64,000 nucleotides of DNA. It comes from Dichetophora obliterata (taxonomy: Eukaryota; Arthropoda; Insecta; Diptera; Sciomyzidae). Position 1 is the first letter of the stretch. The number at the start of each line of letters is the position of its first letter. The notes under the pieces were generated by a model that did no database searches, was not told the origin of the DNA, and saw nothing but the letters and a program-made list of their open reading frames with translations. The DNA lies in contig OY986438.1 of NCBI GenBank assembly GCA_963920525.1, positions 98,629,349-98,693,348 on the forward strand. The letters are read 5' to 3'. Made by a program: the position numbers and the translations under genes. Shown piece after piece: positions 44,973 through 56,675 of the stretch.

Positions 44973-45114
44973 TAGCAATGCTCTTCACAGATCCGTATGA
45001 AACACCCACACATGACGCTACAAGACGATATGATAAGCCCTCATTTAATTTTTTGATAGCAAAATTTTTTATGAATTGAGTTAACTTCCGCATTTTACCT
45101 AAAATGGATTACTT

Positions 45115-45686
45115 TCGATATTGAGCAAGTTTTAAGCATTACAAACTCATTTTTTATTACCAGGCTTGAGCAGTTAATATTTCCAAAATGCCACAGAAAT
45201 TAACTGTTCATTCAATTTGCTTTTGCAATGCACATCCGCGCACGTCAAACTCTGTAACACACTTGAGAAAATGATTCCCAATGCCAAAACACAAATCGTC
45301 GTTGCGCGTGGAATACAGCGTATCCGCTGTACGTTTTCATATACGTATACGTAGTATTGAACGCCCAATGACGAAATATAAGCATGATAACGGTAGTACA
45401 TTGCAGTTTTACAATAATAAACCATGGACGTTGTACATAAACCTGCTGCATGTAAAAATAATAAAGAATCCTTTCTTAAGAAACCATGTTTATTTGCTCA
45501 ATTTTCTTACATATTGTATATAAAACAAAGTGGCAAAAAGCGAGTGTTTCCCTCTTCTGCCCGTAATTTTCAACCAATTTTGTTGGTTTTTTAAATGTAG
45601 ATAATTACAATGCAAAAATAGGCAAAAATAAAGTTTAAAAATATTCAAAAATATGTAAAAAAAAAAAGCAAAAGAGAAATTAAATA
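45115..45686. other. Spacer, nothing recognised
   Basis: No coding sequence. GCGTGTACGTATACG-like dyads near 45340-45355 are short. AAGCGAGTGTTTCCCTCTTCTGCCCGTAATTTTCAACCAATT-like sequence at 45538-45580 repeats one near 31773-31815. Confidence 0.4.
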
Positions 45687-47365
45687 AAATTAAAAGCGGC
45701 TTCAAACTGTCAGAGAAATCATATGACTTTTTGTATGCTTTTTTCGTCAGAGTTCTCAAATTATCTGACAGGTCATAGCATTTCCTGATAAATGTGTTTG
45801 CGCCATGATTCAATTATTATAAGGTTATTCGTATTTTTTGACGTATGCTTATTTTTTATAAACAGACATATGTTGACAATCTGCTAACAGTGTTTTGTGC
45901 TGTTGGAAAAAAAAGGTATGTTTCAGTGTTTCGTTGTGTAGTTTTCTAGTGTAGTAGTTTTTCAATGATTAATAAGAAAAGTTAATAAGAAAAATAAACT
46001 ATGTAGGTGTTGCGTCGTAAGTGCATGCTATGTTGTAAGTATATTCTAGGAATTTATAAAACTCCTTTGCAAATTTAAAAGTTATTTTTGCCATTGCTCA
46101 AAACCTAAATAGTGAATTTTATTTATTGAATGTGTAATTTAGAGGAAAGTTAGTTAAGGCAAAAAACAAATTATAAAGAAATACTAGTGGTATTCAATGA
46201 ACCCCGTGTTGTCGATGTAAACATCGTATGTTCGGTAAGTTTACAGCAACGTAATTTGCAACAATAAAATTGTAAGGGATTAAACATACGCAGCTTGCGG
46301 CACAAAAACGTGGTGTATACATAATGTGACCAACATTCTCAAAGCAAAAAGAAGTACACGCACAGACTTTAAAAAGAGACATAAAAGAAGTACATAGAAT
46401 AAATATAGAATTACAAAATAGAAGTACATCCAAAAAATATAACGAAGATATTAAAAGATGCATGAATTAATCCATTAAGCAAACAGTATAATTTATAAGA
46501 GATTTAAAATTAGATTCAGCTTACAATTCATTGCTTATTAAAGTAGTAGTCCACCAGTTTGACAAATTCAAAAAATAAGTTTTTTAATTTTTCGCAATAG
46601 AATATAAAAATTAAATCTTAAAAATATACTCTAAAAGTCTTAGACCTAAATTCAAAATATTTTTAAAGTTACAGCCAAAAAAAGAGAAAGTGTCGTAACG
46701 TATATTAAAGTGCTGTAAAAACTTTAAACAGGTTTTTTCGAAACTACGTTTTCGAAACTTCGGGGAAGCACTAACTAAAAACTATTCGACCGATTTGGCT
46801 ACAAATTTCTCCTGTTATTTAAGGCATACATAGCTAGTTCTGGAATTTGAAAACAATCAATTTTTCAATAAGTTAATTTTTTAAACAAATTAAAAAAGAT
46901 AGATTTACAAATTTTTTTTCACAAGTTCGTCATTTTTTTATTTGTTTTTTTTTTTAAATATACATATTATATGGTAGTGCACTACAATAAAGCCTACAGA
47001 ACGATATTCTCTTTGATTTTTATATTTCAGATGAACACGTAAGGCTGGGTGCTTCCCCCAAAAAACACCCCTTCTTTCGAGTACTCTTCTTTGATATAGA
47101 TTACTATAAGCAAATTAATGTACAATCAAGTCACAGAAAATTCTTTGCACATTTTACGACATCAATAATAACATGTTAAAATTTCAAAACGATCGCATTT
47201 TATTTTCTTATTTAAAAAATTTATGAAAAATGTCAACATTTCGGTCGTCACCCTGGGCTACTACCTTAAAATAAATAAAGTTACTTGAATCGAGTACAGA
47301 AACAAACCTTAAATAATTTTTTTCAGTAGTAAGAGAAGTGTATTTTGAATAGATTTATGAAAAAA

Positions 47366-47882
47366 CTAGCTGAACCCGGTGTGCTTCGCTACCCCCCTCG
47401 TACCAGGATTGCATTTCAAAATTGTGGCAATACCAAAATCACTTTTCACGCCATTGAATTTTCGAAATAAGTCCACCCCAGCGCCACCTACCGTGTCCAT
47501 TTATACACAAATTATTTTCTTATGATTAAACAAACATACATTCTGAATTTCAGTTAAATTGGTCCATAAATTCAAATTTTCGATATAAGTCCACCCCAGC
47601 GCCACCTATCGGGTCCATTTATACACAAATTATTTTCTTATGATTAAACAAACATACATTCTGAATTTCAGTTAAATTGGTCCATAAATTCAAATTTTCG
47701 ATATAAGTCCACCCCAACGCCACCTATCGGACTTTCCCGGAGGGTTTTTCCAAAATTTTCCTTCGTAAAAACCTTCTCCTGGCAATTATAAACAACTGTA
47801 AAAAAATTTTAGACAAATCGGCCCAGCCATTCTCAATTGATGTTTTACTATACATTTTTTACACCATTTTTATATATATAGA
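47366..47882 (-). mobile_element. Helitron-like non-autonomous element, 517 bp
   Basis: On the minus strand it starts TCTATATATATAAAA and ends CAGCTAG. It lies exactly between a host A and a host T, as Helitrons do, and leaves no target duplication. A weak GC-rich hairpin (GGTAGCGAAGCACACC) precedes the end. The interior carries a 118-bp tandem repeat. No Rep/helicase, so it is non-autonomous if the call is right. Confidence 0.6.
47463..47735. repeat. 118-bp tandem repeat, 2.3 units
   Basis: ATAAGTCCACCCC recurs with exact 118-base spacing (units start 47463, 47581, 47699). The first two units are nearly identical. Confidence 0.9.
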
Positions 47883-48890
47883 TTGTCAAAATGATGTCAA
47901 AAAGAAGTACAACAAGTAAAAGTAAGTACTTTTTAGCGTACTTCGATACAAGAAGTACAGTGAGAAAAAAAGAAGTAAAACACTTCCAAAAGGAGTACGG
48001 TTGGTCACATTATGTATACAGTACGTATAATGCGTATTATGCGACCGTGGTTTTTTTTTGTTGATTTTTTGTTTCTTTTTTCTTTCTTAACAATTTAAAA
48101 AGTATAAATGCACTTACCATTGATCTAAAATTTTTGTAAAGTTATGCAAATAACTCGGTTAATTAACATATTTAGAACGCGCCACTAAACGCTCTTTTTT
48201 AGGTTTCAAAGTTAGGTTTAAAGTGTTTATTAAAATAAACGAACAAAATTATATTTATTTTTGTATTTATATTACTTATATATTTATTAACATAGTTTTC
48301 ATTGAAGTTAGTAAATAAAAATAATTTAAAAAGTTATTAATGCACTAAGAAATCGGAGGAATAAAAGTACTAGAACAAAATTAATAGTAGTCAATATAGT
48401 ACCAATTAGTATGATATTTGGGCAACCGTGTGCATTTTTAGCTCGAATGAAATTGCTCTCAAGATTTTTTTCTACTCTCATTTTCAAATAAGCATACCAA
48501 ATTGAGAAAACGTCAAAAATACGAATAACCTTATAATAATTGAATCATGGTTTGCGCTATAAGACTTTCTATCAGAGAAAATTGACACACAAAACTTGAA
48601 ATGGATACTGGAAAAGAAAATGGCTAATTTTAAGCCTAATAATGGTTTAAACAATTATGGTTAAGCGTTTAAAACAAAAATAAAACACAAGAGCTTTGTG
48701 GAACAGTCTTCGAAATTAAAAAAACAAAATTTTTATCTGACTTCTCTCATAGAAATAGAAACAATTCTAATGCCATTAGAGAAGTCATATAACAAATAAA
48801 ATTGTGTTTATACTATCGGGCTTTTATTATCTGGCAGATCTTACGAGAAGTTATATGCTTTCTCAGATAGTCTGAAGCAGTTTTAAGCTC

Positions 48891-49540
48891 ATGCTTATGT
48901 AAAATCAAGAGAGAATGTACGTTGCACATTAGGGTGTTTTTTTCACTTTTTCTTAATATTTCCAGATTTTTGCAGCTTTAACACTTCTTTGTGACCTGAC
49001 CCTACACTGTCTTGTGACTGCACTGTATAAATATTAATAAAATTGACAAAGGTTAAGTGGTGGCACTTTTTTAATTTAGTTTTACCATACGATTTGCATG
49101 GAGAAAATTTTATTTTGAGGAGGGCTCATGGAAAGTAGCGAGCCATAAATATAAAAAATACGTATCTACATATCTTCTTGAATATACCAAAAAATAAATT
49201 AATATTCGGTTATTATTTACTGATTTTGGTTTACTTCTCAAAGCTATCTAATGAAATTAATACTTTTTCTCAAAAATATTTTGTTAAATCTTCATACTTT
49301 CTTCAGTATTCCAGTAACAGGATTGACTTTTGTCTTAAAAGTCAGACAATGACTATTTCAGGCCAATATTTAAAAAAAAAATATTTAGATTTATGAGTTT
49401 GTGTGATAACATCGTACAAGTAGTTTTTTCACTTTTACTAGCAAGTTTTAAAGTTAAGTTTTTAATTTTGGCAAATTGCATTTGAAACTATTAAGGAATT
49501 ATCTTCGACTGTACCGAAGTTGCAAAACCCCCACGTACGT
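48891..49540. other. Spacer, nothing recognised
   Basis: AT-rich, no family resemblance in the 72-residue frame at 49178-49396. Confidence 0.4.
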
Positions 49541-51288
49541 AACAGTGACGTCTCTTTTATAGGGCGTGGTTTTTATCCAAATATTTTATATTTGGACCTC
49601 AGAGATATTTTTATTTATTAAAGCTTAAAAGCCTAATATCAATTTTAAACATTTTTTTTACTATTTCAAGGTTTCAATATTATGATGACGTCACTTTGAG
49701 ACGTATGAGAGGTGGGCGGTGTTTTCAGTTTTTTTTTTCTTTTCAAAAATCGAGTGCATAGTTAAGATTTAAACTAATTTGCAAAATTTTAAGCCATTGG
49801 TACTAATATTTGTGGAATTTAAGAATATTTTACTGATTTCATTAACCCTCTAACCGCTGAAATTGAAATAGCGCACCAAATCAGTCTGGAATTTTTTTCT
49901 AGTTGAATTAAGGCATAATAAACTCAATGGAGTTGTCCTATTGTTATTTTGGTGTTTCGTTTAGCCTATAGATGAAGAAGAAATAAGAGTGCCTCAGGGC
50001 ACTTATATCTGTTTGTTCGAAAAAAAAGGTAACTCGTATGTATATTACTTATATATTGTTTTTATTGAAAATAATGAAAAAATTGATACGATAATGAATA
50101 TGATTGATTATTTTTTGGTGTGGTATTCTGAAAAACAGTTTTTAGCAGCTGAGCAACATAAATGCAAATTGCATACTTCACAAATGCATTGAGTTTGTGA
50201 GGTTTTACAGTGCTTACACCATTTCTTGCCACCTTTTTTTTCTAACCACTTCGGAAAGTGGTTGAAAACACCAAAGCGGACGTCATCGACTGGATGGATT
50301 GCTTTTCTGCCAGTATGGGAAGTACTAGACTGTGGAGTAGATGATCGAATTACAGGGGGTGAATGTTGTGGTGTTGTTGGCGTACTTTTTGGACGAACCA
50401 CCGAACGTTTTTCACAAAATTGAATAAGGCCGGCAGCAATCTGCTCCCGAAATTGTGGTAGTTGCCATAATTTTTCATCTTTGGCAGAGTTATCACTTGC
50501 ATGTTCAAGCTTTTCTGTATTAATTCTTCGGTAAAGAATATAGGCATTTGTTGCAGCCATATCAATGAAGTGGTAGAATATGCGAGTCATCGCATCACGG
50601 GTTTTCGCTCTAACATGATAACGTCCCATGAGACCATCCATGAGATCAACTCCGCCCATATGATTATTATATTCTCGAATTATCTGTGGGCAATCAACTT
50701 CAACGTGCTTTTTGCTTTTCCTATCAAATCGTCTAGCCTTGGCTCCTTGCTGATTCGGATTTTCTCTAGCAAATGGCTCGATGCCTACGTAAGTTGATGC
50801 AAGTCTGACAGCCTTGTTATCTTTCCACAGAACAGTACATATATCGATGCCGTAAGCTGAACCAACGTACTCCGTTGAAAAACCACGCTCCGTATTTTTA
50901 ATGGCGCTGTCTAACGGGAGCTTACAATTTGGAATACGATTGACTCGAACTGGGCCGAGGCCAAAAATTCCACGAGCTCGCAAGTATACCAATAATGGAA
51001 GCGACGTATAAAAATTGTCGAAATATATTATGTGGTTTACCATGTTCTTTACAGTTTGGGACAAACGCACAACAACATTCGCTGAGCTACCAAGATCTGG
51101 GCATTCAGGCAAGACCGTATTGTCCCCAGCACCATTATAAATTTCAAACGAATCCAAACGCAAATCCAAACGCAAATCCAAACGAATCGCACAGCACGAA
51201 CAGTTTAATGCCCCACTTGTGGGGTTTATTGGGCATATACTGTCGCAAATGATGCTTCATTTTGGTGCTACACATTTGCTCGTCGACA

Positions 51289-51471
51289 CTATAAAGAAAA
51301 TCGAAGATAAAAAACAATTGCCTTTCAGAAGGTCAATAATGTACAAATAAATGACAATGACGAATCACAAGACTACACATTCGCGGGAGTCAAAACCATC
51401 GGCTCGCAGTGAACAAAAAGACAAAACAGGACAAATTCAACAAGACCAATAATTGGTGTTAGATTTCTTAC
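51289..51471 (-). other. Intron 2 of the piggyBac transposase, 183 bp
   Basis: Donor GTAAGAAATC, acceptor TTTTCTTTATAG; splicing joins QARL to CVDEQMCS, restoring the motif that holds the first catalytic Asp. Confidence 0.8.
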
Positions 51472-51996
51472 CAGAGTCGGGCTTGTTTCGGAATAGAGTC
51501 AAACCTTTCGTTCAATATATTTGCGAAATTTCGAATGCGGAACAATGGGTCGTAGCCCGGTTTGCCTTTTTGCACTCTCTCATTTTCATCTCGAAATGAA
51601 AGGTACCTTTTAATCGTTTGAAATCGTTTAAATGTCATTGCATTGCGAATGGGTTCGAATGCGTTCTTGCCCCAATAACTCTCAAGGTTTGGGAAGCGAT
51701 AAATTGACATGTATAAATGAATACCAATGTGTTTGTATACATCATCAATACTAACAGTGAACTTCGAGTTGATATCATCAATTAGAGCACGCCTGTTGGT
51801 TTCTTGAACTACAACATGCATTATGTCTTTTAAAAAAAATGACAAAATATTTGCATTGGTGTTGAAAGATCTTTTATATGGTCAGGTAGTGATGTTGTGC
51901 CACGAAAAGCTACCTCATTAACGTGCAATTTCATAGCCTTCTTGTGCCACACTATTTTACTAAATTCAGGGCTATCTTTGGCAATTGATGCAATAC

Positions 51997-52065
51997 CTGT
52001 TAGAATAAAAAATATATTGGATTAAGTTTTTTTTGCTAATGGGTTAAAATTTTTCTAGTTCTTAC
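51997..52065 (-). other. Intron 1 of the piggyBac transposase, 69 bp
   Basis: Donor GTAAGAAC, acceptor TTCTAACAG; splicing joins AAAA to GTATTGCA and keeps the frame (GKSIASIAK). Confidence 0.75.
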
Positions 52066-53284
52066 TTTTGCCGATAAAGCCACCAGAACTAGGAAAAAAT
52101 GTTGGGCCAGTGGACTCTATCGCTGGCAACGGCGAACGGGCTCGTTTGAAAGGCAAAGTTATGATAGACGTCGATGTTGTAGTAGAATTCGATGGTGCGG
52201 TGGATGTAGATGCCACTGGCTTTCGGGTTTAAAAATTTTCTTCAGAGCCTGAAAGTACATCAAACGCGGACATATTGACCGCTTCAGCAACAAACACATC
52301 ACTCGTTTCAAGATCCCGTAAGCATCGAGAGATGGCGTGCTCATCTTCTAGACTGATTTCTTCAGCCTCATATGTGGGGTCATGCAGATCATCGTCGCTA
52401 CTAAAATCCTTATCTTCGCCACTAAAACCACTACCTTCTTCATCAGAATGTACTGAATTCATAAATTCTCTGATCTCCTCATCCGTCATTTTGGATAGGT
52501 TTACGCACTTTGATTTTTGAGACATTTTTTATCGTCTATTGTTGAAAATAAAGCATGGAATTGTGATAAATCAAATAAAAATTTAAAATAAACAAATTCA
52601 ACATAAACACATGTGGGAATATAACGGAGCGCAAAAAGATGGCAAAACCGGATAAGAGTGCCCTGAGGCACACTTAAATTTTCGCCTTCTAAACACATAA
52701 TTTAATTTCTTTTTAAAACATATTTGTATAAATAAATAGAAACATTACGTACCTTTTCGAAATAAAAATTCTGATGCTGAAAATTTAGCTCCAAATAAGA
52801 AAAATTCGGTGTTGAAAAATCACAATTTCAAAAACAAATTTTTTATAATTTTGCACTAACTGTTCGGTTAAAAATCAAAATAGAAGCTGAATTAAGCGTC
52901 TGATTGCAATAGACTTTGAGTCCGAAATGTAAACAATTGCATGACAGTTATAACTGAATTCATATGCAGTTTGATATATGACGTTCTCATATGTAAAAAT
53001 GTTTGTTTATGATAAGTGCCCTGAGGCACTCTAAACGGTTAGAGGGTTAAGTCACTTTGTATGGGAGGTAGACATGATTTTTAATTCCATTTTTACAAAT
53101 TTCATACTCAAACTGCATATTATGGGTTTAAGCTAATATGCAAAATTTGACGTCATTAGATTAATTTTTGTGGAATTTAAAGAGATTTAACCTTATGGTC
53201 AAGTCAATTTGTGTGGGAGGTAGACGTGGTTTTTGTTCTATTTTGACATATTTCACACTTAAAGTGCATATTAAGGGTTTAAGG

Positions 53285-53496
53285 CAGTGTTTGGCAAACA
53301 CGAGCGCACACGCACGAACGTAATGTATGCTTGTGTTCGTATGCTGAGAGATAGACTGAACGCTGCTAAGCTTTACACCTCAGCTATGCAGTATTTCTCT
53401 GCTGCGCCGCATCGTTTGTGTACTTTACCGATCATGTCTGTGTGAAAAAAAAACTATTTGTGCCGAGCACGCGTGCCTATGGCGTGCCAAACACTG
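53285..53496. mobile_element. hAT-type MITE, 212 bp
   Basis: CAGTGTTTGGCA at the left end and its complement at the right (TGCCAAACACTG), flanked by GTTTAAGG (53277-53284) and GTTTAAGC (53497-53504), 7 of 8 matching. Confidence 0.9.
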
Positions 53497-53590
53497 GTTT
53501 AAGCATATGTGAAAAATTTGAAGTCATAAGATTAATTTTTGTGGAATTTAAAGAGATTTTTACGTTTTGGTAAAGTTAGCCCTTTTTTGA

Positions 53591-54228
53591 AATAATCTAA
53601 CAAAAAAAAAAAATCTCTAATTAAATAAATAATAAATCAGTATTTTTTATTTTTATATTTTATTAAATTGTCCCATTCTTTATAAATTTTTATAATTCGG
53701 TTTGATCCGTTAATTTGACTAATTTATTTTACTGATAGATTGATTAATTATATTTTATTGACGCGGTGCTTATAAAAAATACACTTAACACTTGTCTAAA
53801 TCTTGGAAATTTCACCACATCAAGTTCAGCCCGCATTCGGATTTTGCTATTTTACCGATTCGAATATGATTCTTAAGGCCTATTACTCGAACGTAACTTA
53901 ACATAACTTAGTGTAACGTAGTGGTGTGGCGTAGAAGAAAAACGATGAACAATCCAAACGTAGCGGGGCATAGACTTTTTCCACAAAACTGATTAGAATA
54001 TACGAAATACAAACAGTATTTTTGTCAGTAACAGTAAATCATATCGCTCATTTCGTGCACGACCGTCATAACTCAAGATTTGGGTTTTTTGAGTTAAATA
54101 TACAGAAATATGCGTTGTTCTCATACCTTTAATTTGAGTGAGTTCCAGACCGACTTGCTGTTAATTGACAGTTTTACAGATACTTGTGTCGTTTTGACTT
54201 TTAGCAATTTCTTAAATTTTTTGTATCA
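53591..54228. other. Spacer, nothing recognised
   Basis: AT-rich; a small cluster of TAACTTA/TAACGTAG motifs at 53890-53920. No genes. Confidence 0.4.
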
Positions 54229-54288
54229 ATGGCCGTATGAATAAAAGTAGCAAATTCGGCTTTACTACAATTAAAAAAGAGCATGAAG

Positions 54289-55947
54289 ATAAATTCGTCA
54301 ATCCGACGCTAACTTAGCGAAGACTCAAACCAATACTTTTGATACGCAAAAAGTAAAATTCGTACTTTTTGCTAAGGAGGAAATTTCGTCCCAAAATTAA
54401 ATTCGTACTTTTTGCAAATTACGAATTTAACTTTTGGGAGGAAATTAAATTCGTTCTTTTTGCAAACTACGGATTTAATTTTTGGGAGGAAATTAAATTC
54501 GTTCTACTTGCAAAGTCCGAGCTTAACTTTTGAGTGCACAATTAAGACGTTTATCATAACTATTTTTTAAAATGTGGTGAAACTGGCGTTCATGGTACAA
54601 AGTTTCAATACAAAAATGTAAAAATTCTCAAAATCTGATCAAAGAATGTTTTTGAAAGGCATATCATTGGACAGGTGATTATCTCATCTTTATAACGGTA
54701 TATAGTTTATAATCACACGATTAAGACTTTTGCCATAAATATTTTTTAAAAAGTAGTGAAACTGGCGTTCATGGTACAAAGTTTCAATACAAAAAAGTAA
54801 AAATTCTCAAAATCTGATCTAAGAATGTTTTTGAAATGTATATCATTAGACAGGTGATGAAACCTCTTTTATAAAGATATATAGCTTATAAGCGCACGAT
54901 TAAGACTTTTGCCATAAATATTTTTTTTTATTTTTTATTTTACATTCTTCGATCAGATTTTGAGAATTTTTGATTTGAAACTTAGTACCATGAACGCCAG
55001 TTTCACTACTTTTTAAAAAATATTTATGGCAAAAGTCTTAATCATGCGATTATAAGCTATATATCGTTATAAATGTGAGATAATCACCTGTCCAATGATA
55101 TGCATTTCAAAAACATTCTTTGATCAGATTTTGAGAATTTTTGCATTGAAACTTAGTACTTTGAACCTAACATTCACTACTTTTTAAAAAATATTTATGG
55201 CAAAAGTTTTAATCGTGCGATTATAAGCTATATATCGTTATAAAGGTGAGATAATCACCTGTCCAATGATATGCATTTAAAAAACATTCTTCGATCAGAT
55301 TTTGAGAATTTTGGCATTGAAACTTAGTACTTTGAACCTAACATTCACTACTTTTTAAAAAATATTTATGGCAAAAGTCTTAATCGTGCGCTTATAAGCT
55401 ATATATCGTTATAAAAGTGAGGTAATCACCTGTCCAATGATATGCATTTCAAAAACATTCTTCGATCAGATTTTGAGAATTTTTGCATTGAAACTTAATA
55501 TCATAACGGCAGTTTCACTACTTTTTAAAAAATATTTATGGCAAAAGTCTTAATCGTGCGCTTATAAGCTATATATCGTTATAAAAGTTAGATAATCACC
55601 TGTCCAATGATATGCATTTTAAAAACATTCTTCGATCAGATTTTGAGAATTTTTGCATTTTTGTATTGAAACTTTGTACCATGAACGGCAGTTTCACTAC
55701 TTTTTAAAAAATATTTATGATAAACGTCTTAATTGTGCACTCAAAAGTTAAGCTCGTACTTTGCAAGTAGAACGAATTTAATTTCCTCCCAAAAATTAAA
55801 TTCTTAGTTTGCAAAAAGAACGAATTTAATTTCCTCCCAAAAGTTAAATTCGTACTTAGCAAAAAGTACAAATTTAACTTTTTGCGTACCAAAAGTATTG
55901 GTCTGAGTCTTCGCTAAGTTAGCGTCGGATTGACGAATTTATCTTCA
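54289..55947. repeat. 1.66-kb foldback element with ~170-180-bp tandem arrays in its arms
   Basis: The outer arms of about 85 bases (TGAAGATAAATTCGTCAATC onward) are near-perfect inverted copies. Inside, units of about 170-180 bases (core GGCAAAAGTCTTAATCGTGC, with ATCAGATTTTGAGAATTTTT) occur twice in the left arm and five times in the right arm, in opposite orientation. The turn lies near 54910-54950. No coding capacity. Confidence 0.9.
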
Positions 55948-56286
55948 CGCACTTCAATTTAAAATAAAAATGCTTCAAAAGTAGTTAGTTTATATGAATA
56001 AAGTGCTCTTTACTACACAACAAGAATCAGCTGTTTCGAACTTGCTACAAACTAGCCGGATTGTTATGAATAAAAGTAGTGTTTGCTACTAGTTTTAGGT
56101 AGTAAGCAAAAAGGTTTGTAGTAAGTTTGTAGTAAATTTTTTATGTGTATAAAATTCATTGAATTTGTTTCATTTTTAATTTATTTGGACAGGCAAAAAG
56201 AAGATTTGTTGAAATTGGAAGCAAACTACAAACATGCAAATCGACCAGTGCCATTTTTAAAGCGCTCTTCATATTCACTTTATTAA

Positions 56287-56675
56287 AGGTATTCACGATT
56301 CAGTGCACTTGCTTGTGCAGTTGAGGAATTGAGGACTTTTTCAGTTAGGTTTTCCTGAACACACCACTGTCACTTTTTTCAAAGATGTCAAAATTTTCAA
56401 TAGGTATATTCACAATTCAATACACTTGCCTGTGCAGTTGAGGACTTGCTCACTTTACAAAAACAAAATACACTTACGTCAAAAATCTGTACAAGTGATT
56501 TTCTGCTGTAGCGACAAACTTGAGGACTGGAGCAGTTATGCAATTGTGCACATTAAAAATTTTGTCTGCTTTGAAAAATGTGATAGTGGTGTGTGAAAAC
56601 TTAACTGCACGAATGCACGACTGCACAAGTCCTCAACTGCACAGGCAAGTGCATTGAGTCGTGAATACCCCTATT
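56287..56675. mobile_element. MITE, ~0.39 kb, TIR GGTATTCACGA
   Basis: GGTATTCACGATTCAGTGCA plus CTTGCTTGTGCAGTTGAGG at the left is mirrored at the right end. TATTAAA stands outside both ends (two extra C at the right). The left arm is partly duplicated near 56403. Confidence 0.75.

Larger units (their letters stand above)
43960..45093 (-). pseudogene. Tc1-like transposase N-terminus, split by a MITE
   Basis: The minus frame from 45093 reads MRKLTQFIKNFAIKKLNEGL followed by SYRLVASCVGVSYGSVKSIA, a Tc1-type helix-turn-helix. It is cut at 44973 by the MITE at 44254-44972 and resumes near 44253 with a decayed GRPR-like linker (AGRRSILNDIDRRAI). Downstream sequence is full of stops and no catalytic domain is seen. 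It is a dead remnant. Confidence 0.65.
46316..48018. mobile_element. TIR element with AAGAAGTAC repeats, ~1.7 kb
   Basis: TATACATAATGTGACCAAC at the left and its perfect complement at the right bound the unit. AAGAAGTAC/GTACTT motifs cluster just inside both ends (46350-46440 and 47900-47990). The outer TATA/TA may be the target duplication. Confidence 0.7.
45687..48890. mobile_element. Candidate 3.2-kb TIR element with nested insertions
   Basis: The ends are imperfect inverted repeats (AGCGGCTTCAAACTGTCAGAG near 45697; CTCAGATAGTCTGAAGCAG near 48867). Strong inverted homology lies further in: GCGCCATGATTCAATTATTA at 45801 and its complement at 48535-48565. No transposase of its own is visible. 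It contains the TIR element at 46316-48018, which in turn contains the Helitron-like insertion. Confidence 0.6.
50108..52525 (-). pseudogene. piggyBac transposase with two introns, damaged
   Basis: The enzyme cuts and reseals at TTAA. The N-terminal acidic part starts at ATG 52525 (MSQKSKCVNLSKMTDEEI). A nonsense codon interrupts it at 52229-52231 (after SGSEENF). The frame then runs to an intron at 52065-51997, on through the DDE N-part (AFEPIRNAMTFKRFQTIKRY) to a second intron at 51471-51289, and resumes with CVDEQMCSTKMKHH, which carries the first catalytic Asp. The second Asp is in IIYFDNFYTSLPL and the third in HMGGVDLMDGLMGRY. The cysteine-rich domain (CKHCKTSQTQCICEVC, LHLCC) closes the protein. 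A 12-base tandem repeat at 51147-51188 (TTTGGATTTGCG on the minus strand) breaks the frame just before EIYNGAGDNT. At least two lesions make this copy inactive. Confidence 0.93.
49846..53046 (-). mobile_element. piggyBac-like transposon, 3201 bp
   Basis: The ends are CCCTCTAACCG and its exact complement CGGTTAGAGGG, with TTAA on both sides (49842-49845 and 53047-53050). A 20-base subterminal repeat (GAGTGCCTCAGGGCACTTAT at 49987, complement at 53012-53031, third related copy near 52653) is present. The element carries a transposase gene on the minus strand. Confidence 0.95.
49685..53590. repeat. ~153-bp tandem repeat split by piggyBac and a hAT MITE
   Basis: Units beginning GTCACTTTG and including TTTTTGTGGAATTTAA recur at 49685-49845, 53051-53200 and 53204-53284 plus 53505-53575. 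The piggyBac element (49846-53046) and the 212-bp MITE (53285-53496) lie inside the array. Confidence 0.75.

Noticed and set aside
46194..46463. 89-residue Cys-rich minus-strand frame
   Set aside because: It overlaps the end of a TIR element with AAGAAGTAC repeats; no signal of conservation and no cysteine-knot spacing I recognise.
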